Positions 1-8,339 of a stretch of DNA of 64,000 nucleotides are shown here, in pieces. The DNA lies in the NCBI RefSeq assembly GCF_001620055.1, contig NZ_LQGY01000024.1, positions 1 to 64,000 of the forward strand, in the 5' to 3' direction. The number at the start of each line of letters is the position of its first letter. Position 1 is the first letter of the stretch. The translations under genes were made by a program, and so were the position numbers. The notes below the pieces were generated by a model. The model saw only the letters and a list, made by a program, of their open reading frames with translations. It did no database searches and was not told the DNA's origin. The stretch is from Agromyces sp. NDB4Y10. GTDB lineage: Bacteria > Actinomycetota > Actinomycetes > Actinomycetales > Microbacteriaceae.

Positions 1-252
1 CTCGGGCGCTGCGGGGGGCTTCGGACCGGGCTTGGGGCCCGGCTTCGCCGACGAGGCCTTGGGCGCCTCGGCGGGCTTGCTCGCGCCGCCGACCGCCTCG
101 AGGGCGGCCCGCAGGCGACGGGCGACGGGGGGTTCGATCGAGGACGACGGGCCCTTGACGTATTCGCCCATCTCCTTCAGCTTCTCGAGCGCGACCTTGC
201 TGTCGACGCCGAGTTCGCTGGCGATCTCGTGTACGCGTGGTTTGGCAGCCAC
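1..252 (-). CDS. infB: Translation initiation factor IF-2, N-terminal part (cut by window edge)
   Basis: The first 84 codons of IF-2, the GTPase that brings initiator tRNA to the 30S subunit, are present; the rest lies beyond the left edge. The reading frame starts at a GTG at 252 and opens with [18 protein letters not shown], the IF2_N helical domain that begins actinobacterial IF-2. It then runs into the usual Pro/Ala/Lys-rich disordered linker with repeated KPGPKP units. A strong ribosome site (AGGAGAG) lies 2 to 3 nt before the GTG, which fixes the start. It is last in the visible nusA-ylxR-infB run and shares its strand. No GTPase motif is visible because of the truncation. Confidence 0.93.
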   Translation of the reverse strand, partial: MAAKPRVHEIASELGVDSKVALEKLKEMGEYVKGPSSSIEPPVARRLRAALEAVGGASKPAEAPKASSAKPGPKPGPKPPAAPE

Positions 253-337
253 TTCTCTCCTGTTCCGGGTCCACCCCGAAACAGGGGGACCATCAATGAC
301 GGACGGGTCTCATTTCGAGCCGCTCATGAGTTGTCCA

Positions 338-583
338 TTAGCCGTTCAGCCTGTTCTCCAGATCGGATGTGTCCAGCTCGCCGGTCACGCGGAGCGCGCG
401 CCCGAAGGCGCGGCGTCGCTGGGCGAGTCGGAGGCACTCGAGCGTCGGATGGAGCCACGCACCCCGCCCGGGGAGCACCGCCGACGTATCGGCGAGGACT
501 CGGGATTGCTGGGCGACGACCCTCAGAAGTGAGGACCGCGGAGCGCGCGAACGGCATCCGATGCACGTTCTGACGGGATCCAT
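338..583 (-). CDS. ylxR: YlxR/DUF448 family RNA-binding protein
   Basis: This 81-residue basic protein has the YlxR signature near its start: MDPVRTCIGCRSR, with the paired Cys of the conserved CIGC segment, followed by the GRGAWLHP block. The family (RnpM in Bacillus) binds RNA and is encoded almost universally between nusA and infB, exactly as here. The gap to infB is about 85 bases and to nusA about 51 bases, with no hairpin that would separate them, so cotranscription with nusA is likely. The length is normal for the family. Its role in this organism is inferred from family and position only. Confidence 0.9.
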   Translation of the reverse strand: MDPVRTCIGCRSRAPRSSLLRVVAQQSRVLADTSAVLPGRGAWLHPTLECLRLAQRRRAFGRALRVTGELDTSDLENRLNG

Positions 584-634
584 CCTACACCTCCGGCCTG
601 TGCGTCTCCGGACAACGCCCGGAGCGCGGCCGAG

Positions 635-1633
635 TCACGCCTGGTCGAGGACCGAGTCCGGCTGGATGTCGATCTTCGCGCCGGTCAGCTTGGCGGCCAG
701 GCGGGCGTTCTGGCCCTCCTTGCCGATCGCGAGCGACAGCTGGTAGTCGGGCACGAGCGCGCGCACGGCACGCGTGCCCTCGTCGATCACGAAGGCGCTC
801 GTGACCTTGGCCGGCGACAGCGCCGACGCGACGAACGTCGCCAGGTCCTCGTTCCAGTCGACGATGTCGATCTTCTCGTTGCCGAGCTCGGCGGTGACCG
901 CACGGACGCGCTGGCCGAGCTCGCCGATGCACGCGCCCTTGGCGTTCACGCCGGGCTGGTTCGCGCGGACGGCGATCTTGGTGCGGTGTCCGGCCTCGCG
1001 GGCGAGGGAGACGATCTCGACGACGCCCGAGGCGATCTCGGGGACCTCGAGCGCGAAGAGCTTGCGCACGAGTGCGGGGTGCGTGCGCGAGACCGTGATC
1101 GACGGCCCCTTGGCGCCCTTCGCGACGCTCGTGACGTACACGCGGATGCGCTGGCCGTGCGGGTACTCCTCGCCGGGCACCTGCTCCTCGGGGGGCAGGA
1201 TCGCCTCGACGGTGCCGAGGTCGATGTGCACCATCCGCGGATTGGGGCCCTGCTGGATGACGCCCGCGACGATGTCGCCCTCGCGCCCGCGGAACTCACC
1301 GAGCACGGCGTCGTCGGCGAGGTCGCGAAGGCGCTGGTTGATGACCTGCTTCGCGGCGAACGCGGCGATGCGGCCGAAGTCGCTCGGCGAGTCCTCGGCC
1401 TCGCCGATGACGTTGCCCTCGTCGTCGAGCTCGGGCACGTAGATCGAGACGTGACCCGTCTTGCGGTCGAGGTGGGCGCGGGCGCCGCGCGGGTTGGCGT
1501 GCCCGTGCTGCGCGGGGTTGGTGTGCTTGAGGTAGGCCATCAGGATCGCCTGCTCGATGATCTGCACCAGTTCGTCGAACGGGATCTCCTTCTCGCGCTC
1601 CATCATGCGGAGCACGCTGAGGTCGATGTCCAT
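635..1633 (-). CDS. nusA: Transcription termination/antitermination factor NusA
   Basis: This 332-residue protein has the NusA order: N-terminal RNA-polymerase-binding domain (start MDIDLSVLRMMEREKEIP), an S1 domain around residues 110-180, and two KH domains (GELGQRVRAVTAELG and the C-terminal LAIGKEGQNARLAAKLTG). It binds the nascent transcript and RNA polymerase and modulates pausing, termination and rRNA antitermination. It lacks the C-terminal acidic repeats of enterobacterial NusA, as is usual in Actinobacteria. The ATG at 1633 is preceded by a strong GAGGAGG ribosome site. It heads the nusA-ylxR-infB run. The usual upstream neighbour rimP is absent; the next gene is a divergent TetR regulator. 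Confidence 0.96.
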   Translation of the reverse strand: MDIDLSVLRMMEREKEIPFDELVQIIEQAILMAYLKHTNPAQHGHANPRGARAHLDRKTGHVSIYVPELDDEGNVIGEAEDSPSDFGRIAAFAAKQVINQRLRDLADDAVLGEFRGREGDIVAGVIQQGPNPRMVHIDLGTVEAILPPEEQVPGEEYPHGQRIRVYVTSVAKGAKGPSITVSRTHPALVRKLFALEVPEIASGVVEIVSLAREAGHRTKIAVRANQPGVNAKGACIGELGQRVRAVTAELGNEKIDIVDWNEDLATFVASALSPAKVTSAFVIDEGTRAVRALVPDYQLSLAIGKEGQNARLAAKLTGAKIDIQPDSVLDQA

Positions 1634-1749
1634 TCCGGCCTCCTCTATTCAACTCTCGGGTCCGCTCCCCCACCGGGCGGAACACTCAAGCGTAGCGGAT
1701 GCCGTGGACGACCTCATCCGCAGGACGGGAGATTCCGTGTGTACGGGTA

Positions 1750-1778
1750 TTGACACCGAAACAGAGTTCAGCGTTAAT
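1750..1778 (+). promoter_or_regulatory. Sigma70-type promoter for the TetR/glycosyltransferase pair
   Basis: A perfect TTGACA (1750-1755) is followed after 17 bases by GTTAAT (1773-1778, four of six matches to the -10 consensus). Transcription would start about 1785, a few bases before the ATG at 1789, so the mRNA would be nearly leaderless. The spacing and the -35 match make this the most textbook promoter in the window. As TetR regulators usually control themselves, an operator is expected here, but I see no clear palindrome. Confidence 0.55.
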
Positions 1779-1788
1779 GGGGACTGAC

Positions 1789-2394
1789 ATGAAATCCACT
1801 CGCGCGTACACCATGCGCGTCCGGGCCGACCGAGTGCAGCAGACCCGCGAGCGCATCCTCGACGCGGTCGTCTCACTCGCCGGAGACCGGCCGCTCGCCC
1901 GATGCACGCTGCCGGCGATCGCCGAGCGCGCGGGGGTCTCGGTGCAGACGGTCCTCCGCGCCTACGGCACGCGCGACGACCTGTTCGCCGCGGCCCGCGA
2001 GCGGGCCACCGCGCACGTCCTCGCCGAGCGGAGGATCGATCCCGACGACGTGCCCGCGACCGTCGCCGCCCTCGTCGACCACTACGAGGCCCGGGGCGAC
2101 GGCGTCCTGCTGCTCGTGGGCCAGGAACGGTGGGAACCGCTGGCCGCCGAGATCACGGCGGGCGGGCGCCGACTGCACCGCGAATGGGTCGCACGCACGT
2201 TCGCGCACACCCTCGGCCGGCTGCCCGTCGACCGTCGTGAACGGGCGGTGGACCTGCTCGTGGCCGCCACCGACCTCTCGGTGTGGAAGCTGTGGCGGCG
2301 CGACGCCGGCCGCACTCGCGACGAGACGCTCGAGCGCATGCTCGCGCTCGTGGCATCCGTCACCCGCCGACTCGACCCGGACACCGCGCACTGA
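1789..2394 (+). CDS. TetR/AcrR family transcriptional regulator
   Basis: This 201-residue protein has an N-terminal helix-turn-helix of TetR type: QTRERILDAVVSLAG followed by LPAIAERAGVSVQTVLRAYGTRDDLFAAARE (about residues 17-60). The C-terminal half is the variable ligand-binding and dimerisation domain. Starts at 1777, 1789 and 1813 are all in frame; 1789 is chosen because GGGGA lies just upstream and it sits correctly behind the promoter at 1750-1778. The next gene, a glycosyltransferase, begins 11 bases after its stop, so the regulator probably controls that gene and itself. The ligand is unknown. Confidence 0.88.
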   Translation: MKSTRAYTMRVRADRVQQTRERILDAVVSLAGDRPLARCTLPAIAERAGVSVQTVLRAYGTRDDLFAAARERATAHVLAERRIDPDDVPATVAALVDHYEARGDGVLLLVGQERWEPLAAEITAGGRRLHREWVARTFAHTLGRLPVDRRERAVDLLVAATDLSVWKLWRRDAGRTRDETLERMLALVASVTRRLDPDTAH

Positions 2395-2405
2395 GGGAGA
2401 TCGCC

Positions 2406-3545
2406 ATGTCCGCCATCGCCATCGCCATCGTCACCGTCGACGCGGGCGGCAACGTCCCGCCGGCGCTCCGCATCGCCGACGAGCTCGCAGGCCGGGGCCA
2501 TCGCGTCGAGGTGCTGGGCCACCGGCGCCAGGCCGCCTCGGTCGCACGCGCGGGGCACGGATTCCGCCCGCTCGCGTCGCTGGACTTCTGGGACTCCGGC
2601 GTGCGCCGCTCCGTGCCCGCCGCGATCGCCGAGACCACCCGGCTGGCCGCCGACCGGGCCCTCGAGGACGAGGTCCGCCGGGCGACCGCCGGTTCGGACG
2701 CCGCGATCGTGGACTGCCTCATGTCCTCGTCGGTGCGCGGCGCGGGAGCCGTCTCGGTCCCGACGGCCGTGCTCTTCCACACCTACCTGGAGTTCTGGCA
2801 GCGGTCGTACCGACGCGGCCCCGTCGGCGTCGCGGCCCGGCTGCGGGGCACCGACCCGCTGACCGCGTGGTCGCGCGCGGCAGGACGCATCGTGACCTCG
2901 GACGTTGCGCTCGACCCCGCGTCGGCGCGGCGGACGCCGCTCGCGCAGGCGTCGGAGTGGGTCGGCCCGATCGAGGCCGGCGCGGCGGTCGAACCGCAGC
3001 TCGCCGCTCCCCCGCTCGTGGTCGTGAGCCTCTCGACCACGTGGTTCCCCGGCCAGACGGAGGCCTACCAGCGCATCGCGAACGCGCTCGGCTCGCTGCC
3101 GGTCCGCGGCGTGCTCACGCTCGGGGGCCTGCCGCCGGACCGACCGCTGCGGGTGCCGCGGAACGTGCGCGTGCTCGAGCGAGTCGACCACGGCGAGCTG
3201 TTCCCGCGGGCGTCGCTCCTCATCGGGCACGGCGGTCACTCCACGACCTTCCGCGCCCTCGCGCACGGCCTGCCCGTGATCACCATGCCGATGCACCCCC
3301 TGCTCGACCAGCCCCTGATCGGCCGCTCCGTCCAACGCGTCGGGGCCGGGATCGTGCTCCCGAAATCGGCACCCTCCGAGCGGATCGCCCGAGTGGTGAC
3401 GGCCATGCTCGCCGACGACGGGGCGCGGGCCGGGGCCGCCCGACTCGGCCGCAGACTGCGGGAGGCGGATGCCGCCGGGGCGGCCGCCGACGCCGTCGAG
3501 CGTTTGGCGCACGAGCGCCTCCGGCGCACGGCACCACCGCGCTGA
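2406..3545 (+). CDS. MGT/UGT-type glycosyltransferase (GT-B fold)
   Basis: This 379-residue protein resembles macrolide-type and UDP-glycosyl-type transferases. The N-terminal half begins with a Rossmann-like strand and a GGNVPPALRIADELAGRGH acceptor-side motif. The C-terminal half has the donor-binding signature GHGGHSTTFRALAHGLP followed by MPMHPLLDQP (about residues 278-305), the counterpart of the HGGxGT...P..DQ nucleotide-sugar loop. It likely moves a sugar from a nucleotide donor to a small hydrophobic acceptor in the cytoplasm, often a detoxification step. GAGGGAGA before the ATG at 2406 supports this start. It is cotranscribed with the TetR gene 11 bases upstream. Acceptor and sugar cannot be told from sequence. 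Confidence 0.85.
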   Translation: MSAIAIAIVTVDAGGNVPPALRIADELAGRGHRVEVLGHRRQAASVARAGHGFRPLASLDFWDSGVRRSVPAAIAETTRLAADRALEDEVRRATAGSDAAIVDCLMSSSVRGAGAVSVPTAVLFHTYLEFWQRSYRRGPVGVAARLRGTDPLTAWSRAAGRIVTSDVALDPASARRTPLAQASEWVGPIEAGAAVEPQLAAPPLVVVSLSTTWFPGQTEAYQRIANALGSLPVRGVLTLGGLPPDRPLRVPRNVRVLERVDHGELFPRASLLIGHGGHSTTFRALAHGLPVITMPMHPLLDQPLIGRSVQRVGAGIVLPKSAPSERIARVVTAMLADDGARAGAARLGRRLREADAAGAAADAVERLAHERLRRTAPPR

Positions 3546-3603
3546 CCTCGGCCGCCCGGCACGCACCCGCCCGTGATGCGCGGGCGATCGGCCGCCCGAC
3601 TGG

Positions 3604-3615
3604 CATGCTGGGCGC
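3604..3615 (+). promoter_or_regulatory. -10 element of a leaderless promoter (AGCS symporter)
   Basis: CATGCT at 3604-3609 is followed by exactly six bases and the ATG at 3616, so the transcript should start at or next to the A of the start codon. No ribosome site is present, which agrees with leaderless translation. Confidence 0.45.
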
Positions 3616-5121
3616 ATGGATGCGCTGAACGACCTCGTGCTCGCCGCGGGCGACACCCTCTGGACCTGGATCGTGCTGCCCGTGGTGGCGATCCTCGGGA
3701 TCTACTTCACGGTGCGCTCGGGCGTCGTGCAGTTCCGGCTCATCCCGGAGATGTTCCGCACGCTCACCGACAAGACGCCCCGCGACGAGACGGGCCGCCC
3801 GCAGTCCGTCTCGGCGTTCCAGGCCTTCACGATCTCGGCGGCGTCCCGCGTGGGCGTGGGCAACATCGCGGGCGTCGGCACGGCCATCGCGGTGGGCGGT
3901 GCCGGCGCGATCTTCTGGATGTGGCTCATGGCCTTCATCGGCGGGGCGTCGGCGTTCGTCGAGTCCTCCCTCGGCCAGCTGTTCAAGGTGCGCGACAAGG
4001 ACGGCTTCCGCGGCGGCCCGGCGTACTACATCGAGCGCGGCCTCAAGGCGCGCTGGGCCGGCATCCTCTTCGCGGTCATCCTCATCCTCTGCTTCCCCTT
4101 CGCCTTCTCGTCGCTGCAGGCGAACACCATCAGCGCGAGCTTCACCTCGACGGTCGCGCCCGACGGGGCTGCGGGCTGGGTCGCCTGGGCCGTCGGGGCG
4201 GTCCTCGCGACGCTGACCGGACTCGTCGTCTTCGGCGGCGTGCGGCGCATCGCGCACGTGACGCAGGCCGTCGTGCCGCTCATGGCCCTCATCTACCTGC
4301 TCGTCGGACTCGTGATCGTCGCCATGAACATCACGCGCCTGCCCGAGGTGTTCGCGTCGATCTTCACGCAGGCCTTCGGCTACAACGAACTCCTCGGCGC
4401 CGCCCTCGGCACGATCATCATGACCGGCGTCAAGCGGGGCATGTTCTCGAACGAGGCCGGCCTCGGTTCGGCGCCGAACGCGGGCGCGAGCGCCGCGGTC
4501 ACCCACCCGGTCAAGCAGGGCCTCGTGCAGACCCTCGGGGTCTACTTCGACACCTTCCTCGTGTGCTCCATCACGGCGTTCATCATCCTCGTCTCGAACC
4601 CCGACCTCGCGAACGCCGAGCGCGGCATCGGGCTCACGCAGGACGCGATGGTGGCGAACCTCGGCGGCTGGGCGAGCATCCTGCTCACGGTCGTCGTGTT
4701 CCTCCTCGCCTTCTCGTCGATCCTCGGCAACTACTACTACGGCGAGTCCAACATCGAGTTCATCACCACGCGGCCGTGGGTGCTCACGACGTACCGTTCG
4801 CTCGTCGTGGTGGCCATCTTCGTGGGCTCGATCGCGGGCAGCGACCTCATCTGGAACACCGCCGACGGCATCATGGGGCTGATGGCGCTCGTGAACCTCA
4901 TCGCGATCGGCCTGCTGTCGGGCCTGGCGTTCCGGTTGATGCGCGACTACACCCACCAGCGACGGCAGGGCCGCGACCCGGTGTTCACGCGCGACCTCAT
5001 GCCCGACGTCACGGGCATCGAGTGCTGGACCGACGAGCGCTCGGTCACCGGCCCCATCGACGTGGCGACCGCGCGCCGGCAGGCGACGAAGCACCGCGAC
5101 CACCTGCACCACGAGGACTGA
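3616..5121 (+). CDS. Sodium:alanine/glycine symporter, AGCS family
   Basis: This 501-residue polytopic membrane protein has about ten hydrophobic segments and the AGCS hallmarks: SAFQAFTISAASRVGVGNIAG near residue 75, GGPAYYIERGL near residue 134, and TGVKRGMFSNEAGLGSAP near residue 272. Members couple inward sodium or proton movement to uptake of alanine, glycine or related small amino acids. The length fits the family. There is no ribosome site at the ATG; a -10-like box sits six bases upstream. It ends in a strong hairpin shared with the converging phosphatase gene. The exact substrate is not predictable. Confidence 0.92.
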   Translation: MDALNDLVLAAGDTLWTWIVLPVVAILGIYFTVRSGVVQFRLIPEMFRTLTDKTPRDETGRPQSVSAFQAFTISAASRVGVGNIAGVGTAIAVGGAGAIFWMWLMAFIGGASAFVESSLGQLFKVRDKDGFRGGPAYYIERGLKARWAGILFAVILILCFPFAFSSLQANTISASFTSTVAPDGAAGWVAWAVGAVLATLTGLVVFGGVRRIAHVTQAVVPLMALIYLLVGLVIVAMNITRLPEVFASIFTQAFGYNELLGAALGTIIMTGVKRGMFSNEAGLGSAPNAGASAAVTHPVKQGLVQTLGVYFDTFLVCSITAFIILVSNPDLANAERGIGLTQDAMVANLGGWASILLTVVVFLLAFSSILGNYYYGESNIEFITTRPWVLTTYRSLVVVAIFVGSIAGSDLIWNTADGIMGLMALVNLIAIGLLSGLAFRLMRDYTHQRRQGRDPVFTRDLMPDVTGIECWTDERSVTGPIDVATARRQATKHRDHLHHED

Positions 5122-5129
5122 GCACGAGA

Positions 5130-5160
5130 GGCGACGGATGCCGCCGCGGCATCCGTCGCC
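5130..5160. terminator. Bidirectional terminator hairpin built on GGATGCC/GGCATCC
   Basis: A perfect 14-bp inverted repeat (5130-5143 with 5147-5160, 3-base loop) lies between the converging symporter and phosphatase stops. Its arms contain the genome-wide word CGGATGCC and its complement. There is no long U-tract, as is usual in high-GC Actinobacteria, so it probably serves both strands. Confidence 0.75.
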
Positions 5161-5172
5161 CCCTGCTCGGCG

Positions 5173-7215
5173 TCAGCCGCGCCAGACCTGCACCACCGAC
5201 GGACGCGGCGCAGCGGCCGCGCCCGGTGCCGTCGAGCCGTAGTCGGGGAACCGGGAGGTCGGCGCCGCGAACGTGCCGTCCTCGCCCGGGTGCTGCACAG
5301 CCACGAACACCATGCCCTCGTCGTCGCGGATGATCGGCCCGCACGTCTCGGCGTCGCGCGGCACCGAGAGGAACTGCTGCACGCGCCCCCGCTCGGGTCC
5401 CTCCAGCGGCACCTTGAACAGCCCGTCGTTCTTCCGGATCGTCGACGGCGCGCCATCGGTGGAGATCCAGAGGTTGCCCTCGCCGTCGAACGCGACGTTG
5501 TCGGGGCACGAGATGGGCGAGACGAGCTCCTTCGGGTAGCCGGCGAAGTAGGTCTGCGAGATGCCCGCGGGGTCGCCGCAGAGCAGCAGGATGCTCCACG
5601 AGAACCGGGTGCCGCCCTGCCCGTCGAGCTCGGTCAGCTCGATGACGTGGCCGTCGCGGTTCGCGGCGCGTGGGTTCGCCTCGTCGACCGCGTAGTCGAG
5701 CCCGCGACGCGTGTTGTTCGTGCAGGCCACGTACACCCGCCCGGTCGTCGGGTGCGGCTCGACGTCCTCGCAGCGGTCCATCTTCGTCGCCCCGACCCGG
5801 TCGGCGGCGAGGCGCGTGTGCACGAGCACCTCCTCGACGCTCATGCCGGGGACGGCGCTGCGCCCCTTCCGCGTCAGCGCGATCCACTCCCCCGTGCCGT
5901 CGAAGGCCCCGTCGGAGGGCAGGGCGCCCGTTCCGGTGATCTCGGAGGCCGGCGAGTCGCCCGAGAACCGGGCGACGAACAGGTCGCCCTCGGCGAGCAG
6001 TCGCAGGTTCTGCTTCCGGGCCGCGGCATCCGCTCGATTCGGGTTGTAGCGGTGCTTCGAGACGAACTTGTAGAGGTAGTCGCCGCGCTCGTCGTCGCCC
6101 ATGTACGCGACCACGCGGCCGTCCTCGGCGATGCGGACGTTGGCGCCCTCGTGCTTGAAACGCCCCATCGCGGTGTGCTTCACGGGCGTGGACGTCGGGT
6201 CCTGCGGGTCGATCTCGACGATGTAGCCGAACCGGTTCGCCTCGTTCTCGTACCCCGGCGCGGTGCCGTCGAAGCGACGGTCCCACGTCTCCCACCCGGT
6301 GGAGGTCGGTGCCTGACGGAACCCGTATCGCGCCCGCGAGGGCGTGTCGGCCGGTGCGGAGAAGTAGCCGTTGAAGTTCTCCTCGCCCGAGAGCACCGTG
6401 CCCCACGGCGTCGTGCCGCCCGCGCAGTTGCCCAGCGTGCCGAGCACCGTCCGGCCCGACGGGTCGGCCGCCGTGCGCACGAGGTCGGAGCCCGCGGCCG
6501 GACCCGTGAGCGCGAACTCGCTGTCGACCGTGAGCCGGCGGTTCCGGCGACCCCCGACGACGATGCGCCAAGGCGCGCCGATCGCATCGCGCTCGACCTC
6601 GACGACGGCCATGCCCTGCGCCGCCTTGTAGATCTCGCTGCGCATGCGGAGCTCGGCCGGATCGCTCGACGGCGGGAACATGATCGCGGGATTCACGTAC
6701 TCGTGGTTCGCGACGAGCACGCCCGTGAGCCCGCCCTCGTCGGCGATGACGTCGATGTAGTCGACGTTGTAGCCGAACTGGCGCGCCTGCGCGGCCGGGG
6801 TCTGGTTCGCGAGGTCGAAGCCGGGTGCGTCCGGGAAGATCGGGTCGCCCCACCGCACGAGCGCCGACCACCGGTATCCGGCGGGCACGGTGAACTCGTC
6901 GACGGTCGACGCGACGGGGGCGATCGGCTCGAAGGGCAGTCCGGATGCCGCGACGGCACCCCTGCCCGGGGCCGCCTGCGCCGGCGCCGCGCCGAACGCG
7001 TCGCCCACGGCGATCGCGACCGCCCCGGCCGCCCCCATGCCGAGCAGGGCGCGCCGCGACAGCGCGGCCGAGGCGAGCGAGCGGAACTCGGGGTTCGCGG
7101 ACGTGTTGCACTCGGGGCCGAGGCACGCGTCGGCGCACTTCAGTCGGCACGTCACGGGCGATCGCTTGCCGCGTGCGTGGTCCACGACGGACAGTCGGAG
7201 GTCGGGCAGGGCCAT
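5173..7215 (-). CDS. phoX: PhoX family (DUF839) alkaline phosphatase, Tat-exported
   Basis: This 680-residue protein belongs to the PhoX/DUF839 family of calcium- and iron-dependent periplasmic or extracellular phosphatases that release phosphate from organic esters. The N-terminus carries the family's Cys-containing leader (TCRLKCADACLGPECNTS, residues 22-39). This is followed by a twin-arginine signal, SRRALLGMG (Arg54-Arg55), and a hydrophobic Ala/Gly stretch ending near AQAAPG. Long DUF839 beta-propeller segments follow (GNCAGGTTPWGTVLSGEENFNGYF; HVIELTELDG). GAGGAG before the ATG at 7215 supports the start. It stands alone, convergent with the symporter. No Pho box was recognised, so phosphate control is only a guess from the family. 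Confidence 0.88.
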   Translation of the reverse strand: MALPDLRLSVVDHARGKRSPVTCRLKCADACLGPECNTSANPEFRSLASAALSRRALLGMGAAGAVAIAVGDAFGAAPAQAAPGRGAVAASGLPFEPIAPVASTVDEFTVPAGYRWSALVRWGDPIFPDAPGFDLANQTPAAQARQFGYNVDYIDVIADEGGLTGVLVANHEYVNPAIMFPPSSDPAELRMRSEIYKAAQGMAVVEVERDAIGAPWRIVVGGRRNRRLTVDSEFALTGPAAGSDLVRTAADPSGRTVLGTLGNCAGGTTPWGTVLSGEENFNGYFSAPADTPSRARYGFRQAPTSTGWETWDRRFDGTAPGYENEANRFGYIVEIDPQDPTSTPVKHTAMGRFKHEGANVRIAEDGRVVAYMGDDERGDYLYKFVSKHRYNPNRADAAARKQNLRLLAEGDLFVARFSGDSPASEITGTGALPSDGAFDGTGEWIALTRKGRSAVPGMSVEEVLVHTRLAADRVGATKMDRCEDVEPHPTTGRVYVACTNNTRRGLDYAVDEANPRAANRDGHVIELTELDGQGGTRFSWSILLLCGDPAGISQTYFAGYPKELVSPISCPDNVAFDGEGNLWISTDGAPSTIRKNDGLFKVPLEGPERGRVQQFLSVPRDAETCGPIIRDDEGMVFVAVQHPGEDGTFAAPTSRFPDYGSTAPGAAAAPRPSVVQVWRG

Positions 7216-7438
7216 GGCAGCTCCTCGTTCAGGCGCGCAGGTCGGGCGCGGTTCGGGTCGCGGGGACGCGCCGAGCCTCGCGGGGCGCGGTGACGGTCCG
7301 GCGTCCGCACGTCGACGCCGGGGTGAACGCCGCCCGACCGGCGCGGGAACGGCGGACCGGCGACCGCTCGCCCTAGCACTGCGCGAACCGCGCGGGCAAG
7401 CACTCGGCGGCCACTGCCGTTCGAGGGCCTCCCCTCAC

Positions 7439-7450
7439 TACGCTGAGCGC
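7439..7450 (+). promoter_or_regulatory. -10 element of a leaderless promoter (DUF1206 gene)
   Basis: TACGCT (7439-7444) is followed by six bases and the ATG at 7451; there is no ribosome site. The 235-base gap 7216-7450 between the divergent phosphatase and this gene shows no other recognisable element. Confidence 0.5.
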
Positions 7451-8260
7451 ATGAGCTCGGCTACCGGCAAGTCGGCCGCCAACGCGGCGCAGAACTCCCG
7501 CATCCTCAAGTCCCTCGCCCGCATCGGATACGTGGTCCTCGGGATCGTCCACATCGTCATCGGGACGATCGCCATCTCGGTCGCGCAGGGCGCCGGCGGG
7601 GAGGCCGACCAGGGCGGGGCCATGCAGCAGGTCGCCAGCTGGCCGTTCGGGCTCGTGCTGCTGTGGCTCATCGCGCTCGGCCTGTTCGCGCTCGGGCTCT
7701 GGCAGGTGGCCGAGGCCTTCCTCGTGCGCGACCCCGATTCGAAGAAGAAGTGGGGCTACCGGGTCAAGTACGTCGGCACGGCGATCGCCTACGTCACGAT
7801 CGGCGTCACCGCCCTCGTCTACGCGCTCGGCGGGCGGTCGGACGGCGACCAGTCCACCCAGACGCTCAGCGCGCAGCTGCTCGCCACGCCGGGCGGCGTG
7901 TTCCTCCTGGTGCTCGTGGGCCTCGTCGTCGCGGGCGTCGGCGTCGCCTTCGTCTACCGCGGTGCGACGCGCAAGTTCGAGGAGCACCTGGAGCTGCCGG
8001 GCAGCGGCGCCGCCCGGCGCGGCATCCTCGTCTTCGGCACCGTCGGGTACATCGCCAAGGGCATCGCGGTCGGCATCGTCGGCGTGCTGTTCGTCGTCGC
8101 GGCCGTCACCGCGGACGCAGAGGCCGCGGGAGGTCTGGATGCGGCGCTGAAGAGCCTGTCCGACCTGCCGTTCGGCGTGGTCATCCTCTGGCTCGTCGGG
8201 GCCGGGCTCGTGGTCTACGGCATCTTCTGCTTCGCCCGGGCCCGCTACGCCAAGATGTGA
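7451..8260 (+). CDS. DUF1206 domain membrane protein
   Basis: This 269-residue protein has six predicted membrane segments arranged as three similar two-helix units, the DUF1206 pattern. Each unit begins with a short amphipathic helix and a motif like ARIGYVVLGIVHIVIG or FGTVGYIAKGIAVGIVG. A repeated DLPFGVVILWLVGAGLVVYG-type segment closes units one and three. The function of DUF1206 is unknown; these proteins are widespread in Actinobacteria and may be stress-related membrane proteins. The ATG at 7451 is preceded directly by a -10 box, pointing to a leaderless message. It converges on proS with a strong hairpin between. Confidence 0.82.
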   Translation: MSSATGKSAANAAQNSRILKSLARIGYVVLGIVHIVIGTIAISVAQGAGGEADQGGAMQQVASWPFGLVLLWLIALGLFALGLWQVAEAFLVRDPDSKKKWGYRVKYVGTAIAYVTIGVTALVYALGGRSDGDQSTQTLSAQLLATPGGVFLLVLVGLVVAGVGVAFVYRGATRKFEEHLELPGSGAARRGILVFGTVGYIAKGIAVGIVGVLFVVAAVTADAEAAGGLDAALKSLSDLPFGVVILWLVGAGLVVYGIFCFARARYAKM

Positions 8261-8278
8261 GGCGCACCGACCACGATG

Positions 8279-8319
8279 CGCGAACGCCCCCGGCCCGTGA
8301 GGGCTCGGGGGCGTTCGCG
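8279..8319. terminator. Bidirectional terminator hairpin between DUF1206 gene and proS
   Basis: CGCGAACGCCCCCG (8279-8292) and CGGGGGCGTTCGCG (8306-8319) form a perfect 14-bp stem. The 13-base interior can extend it by four more G-C pairs with one bulge. It lies between converging stops at 8260 and 8340. Confidence 0.8.
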
Positions 8320-8339
8320 TTCGCGGAGCGCGGTGCGGG

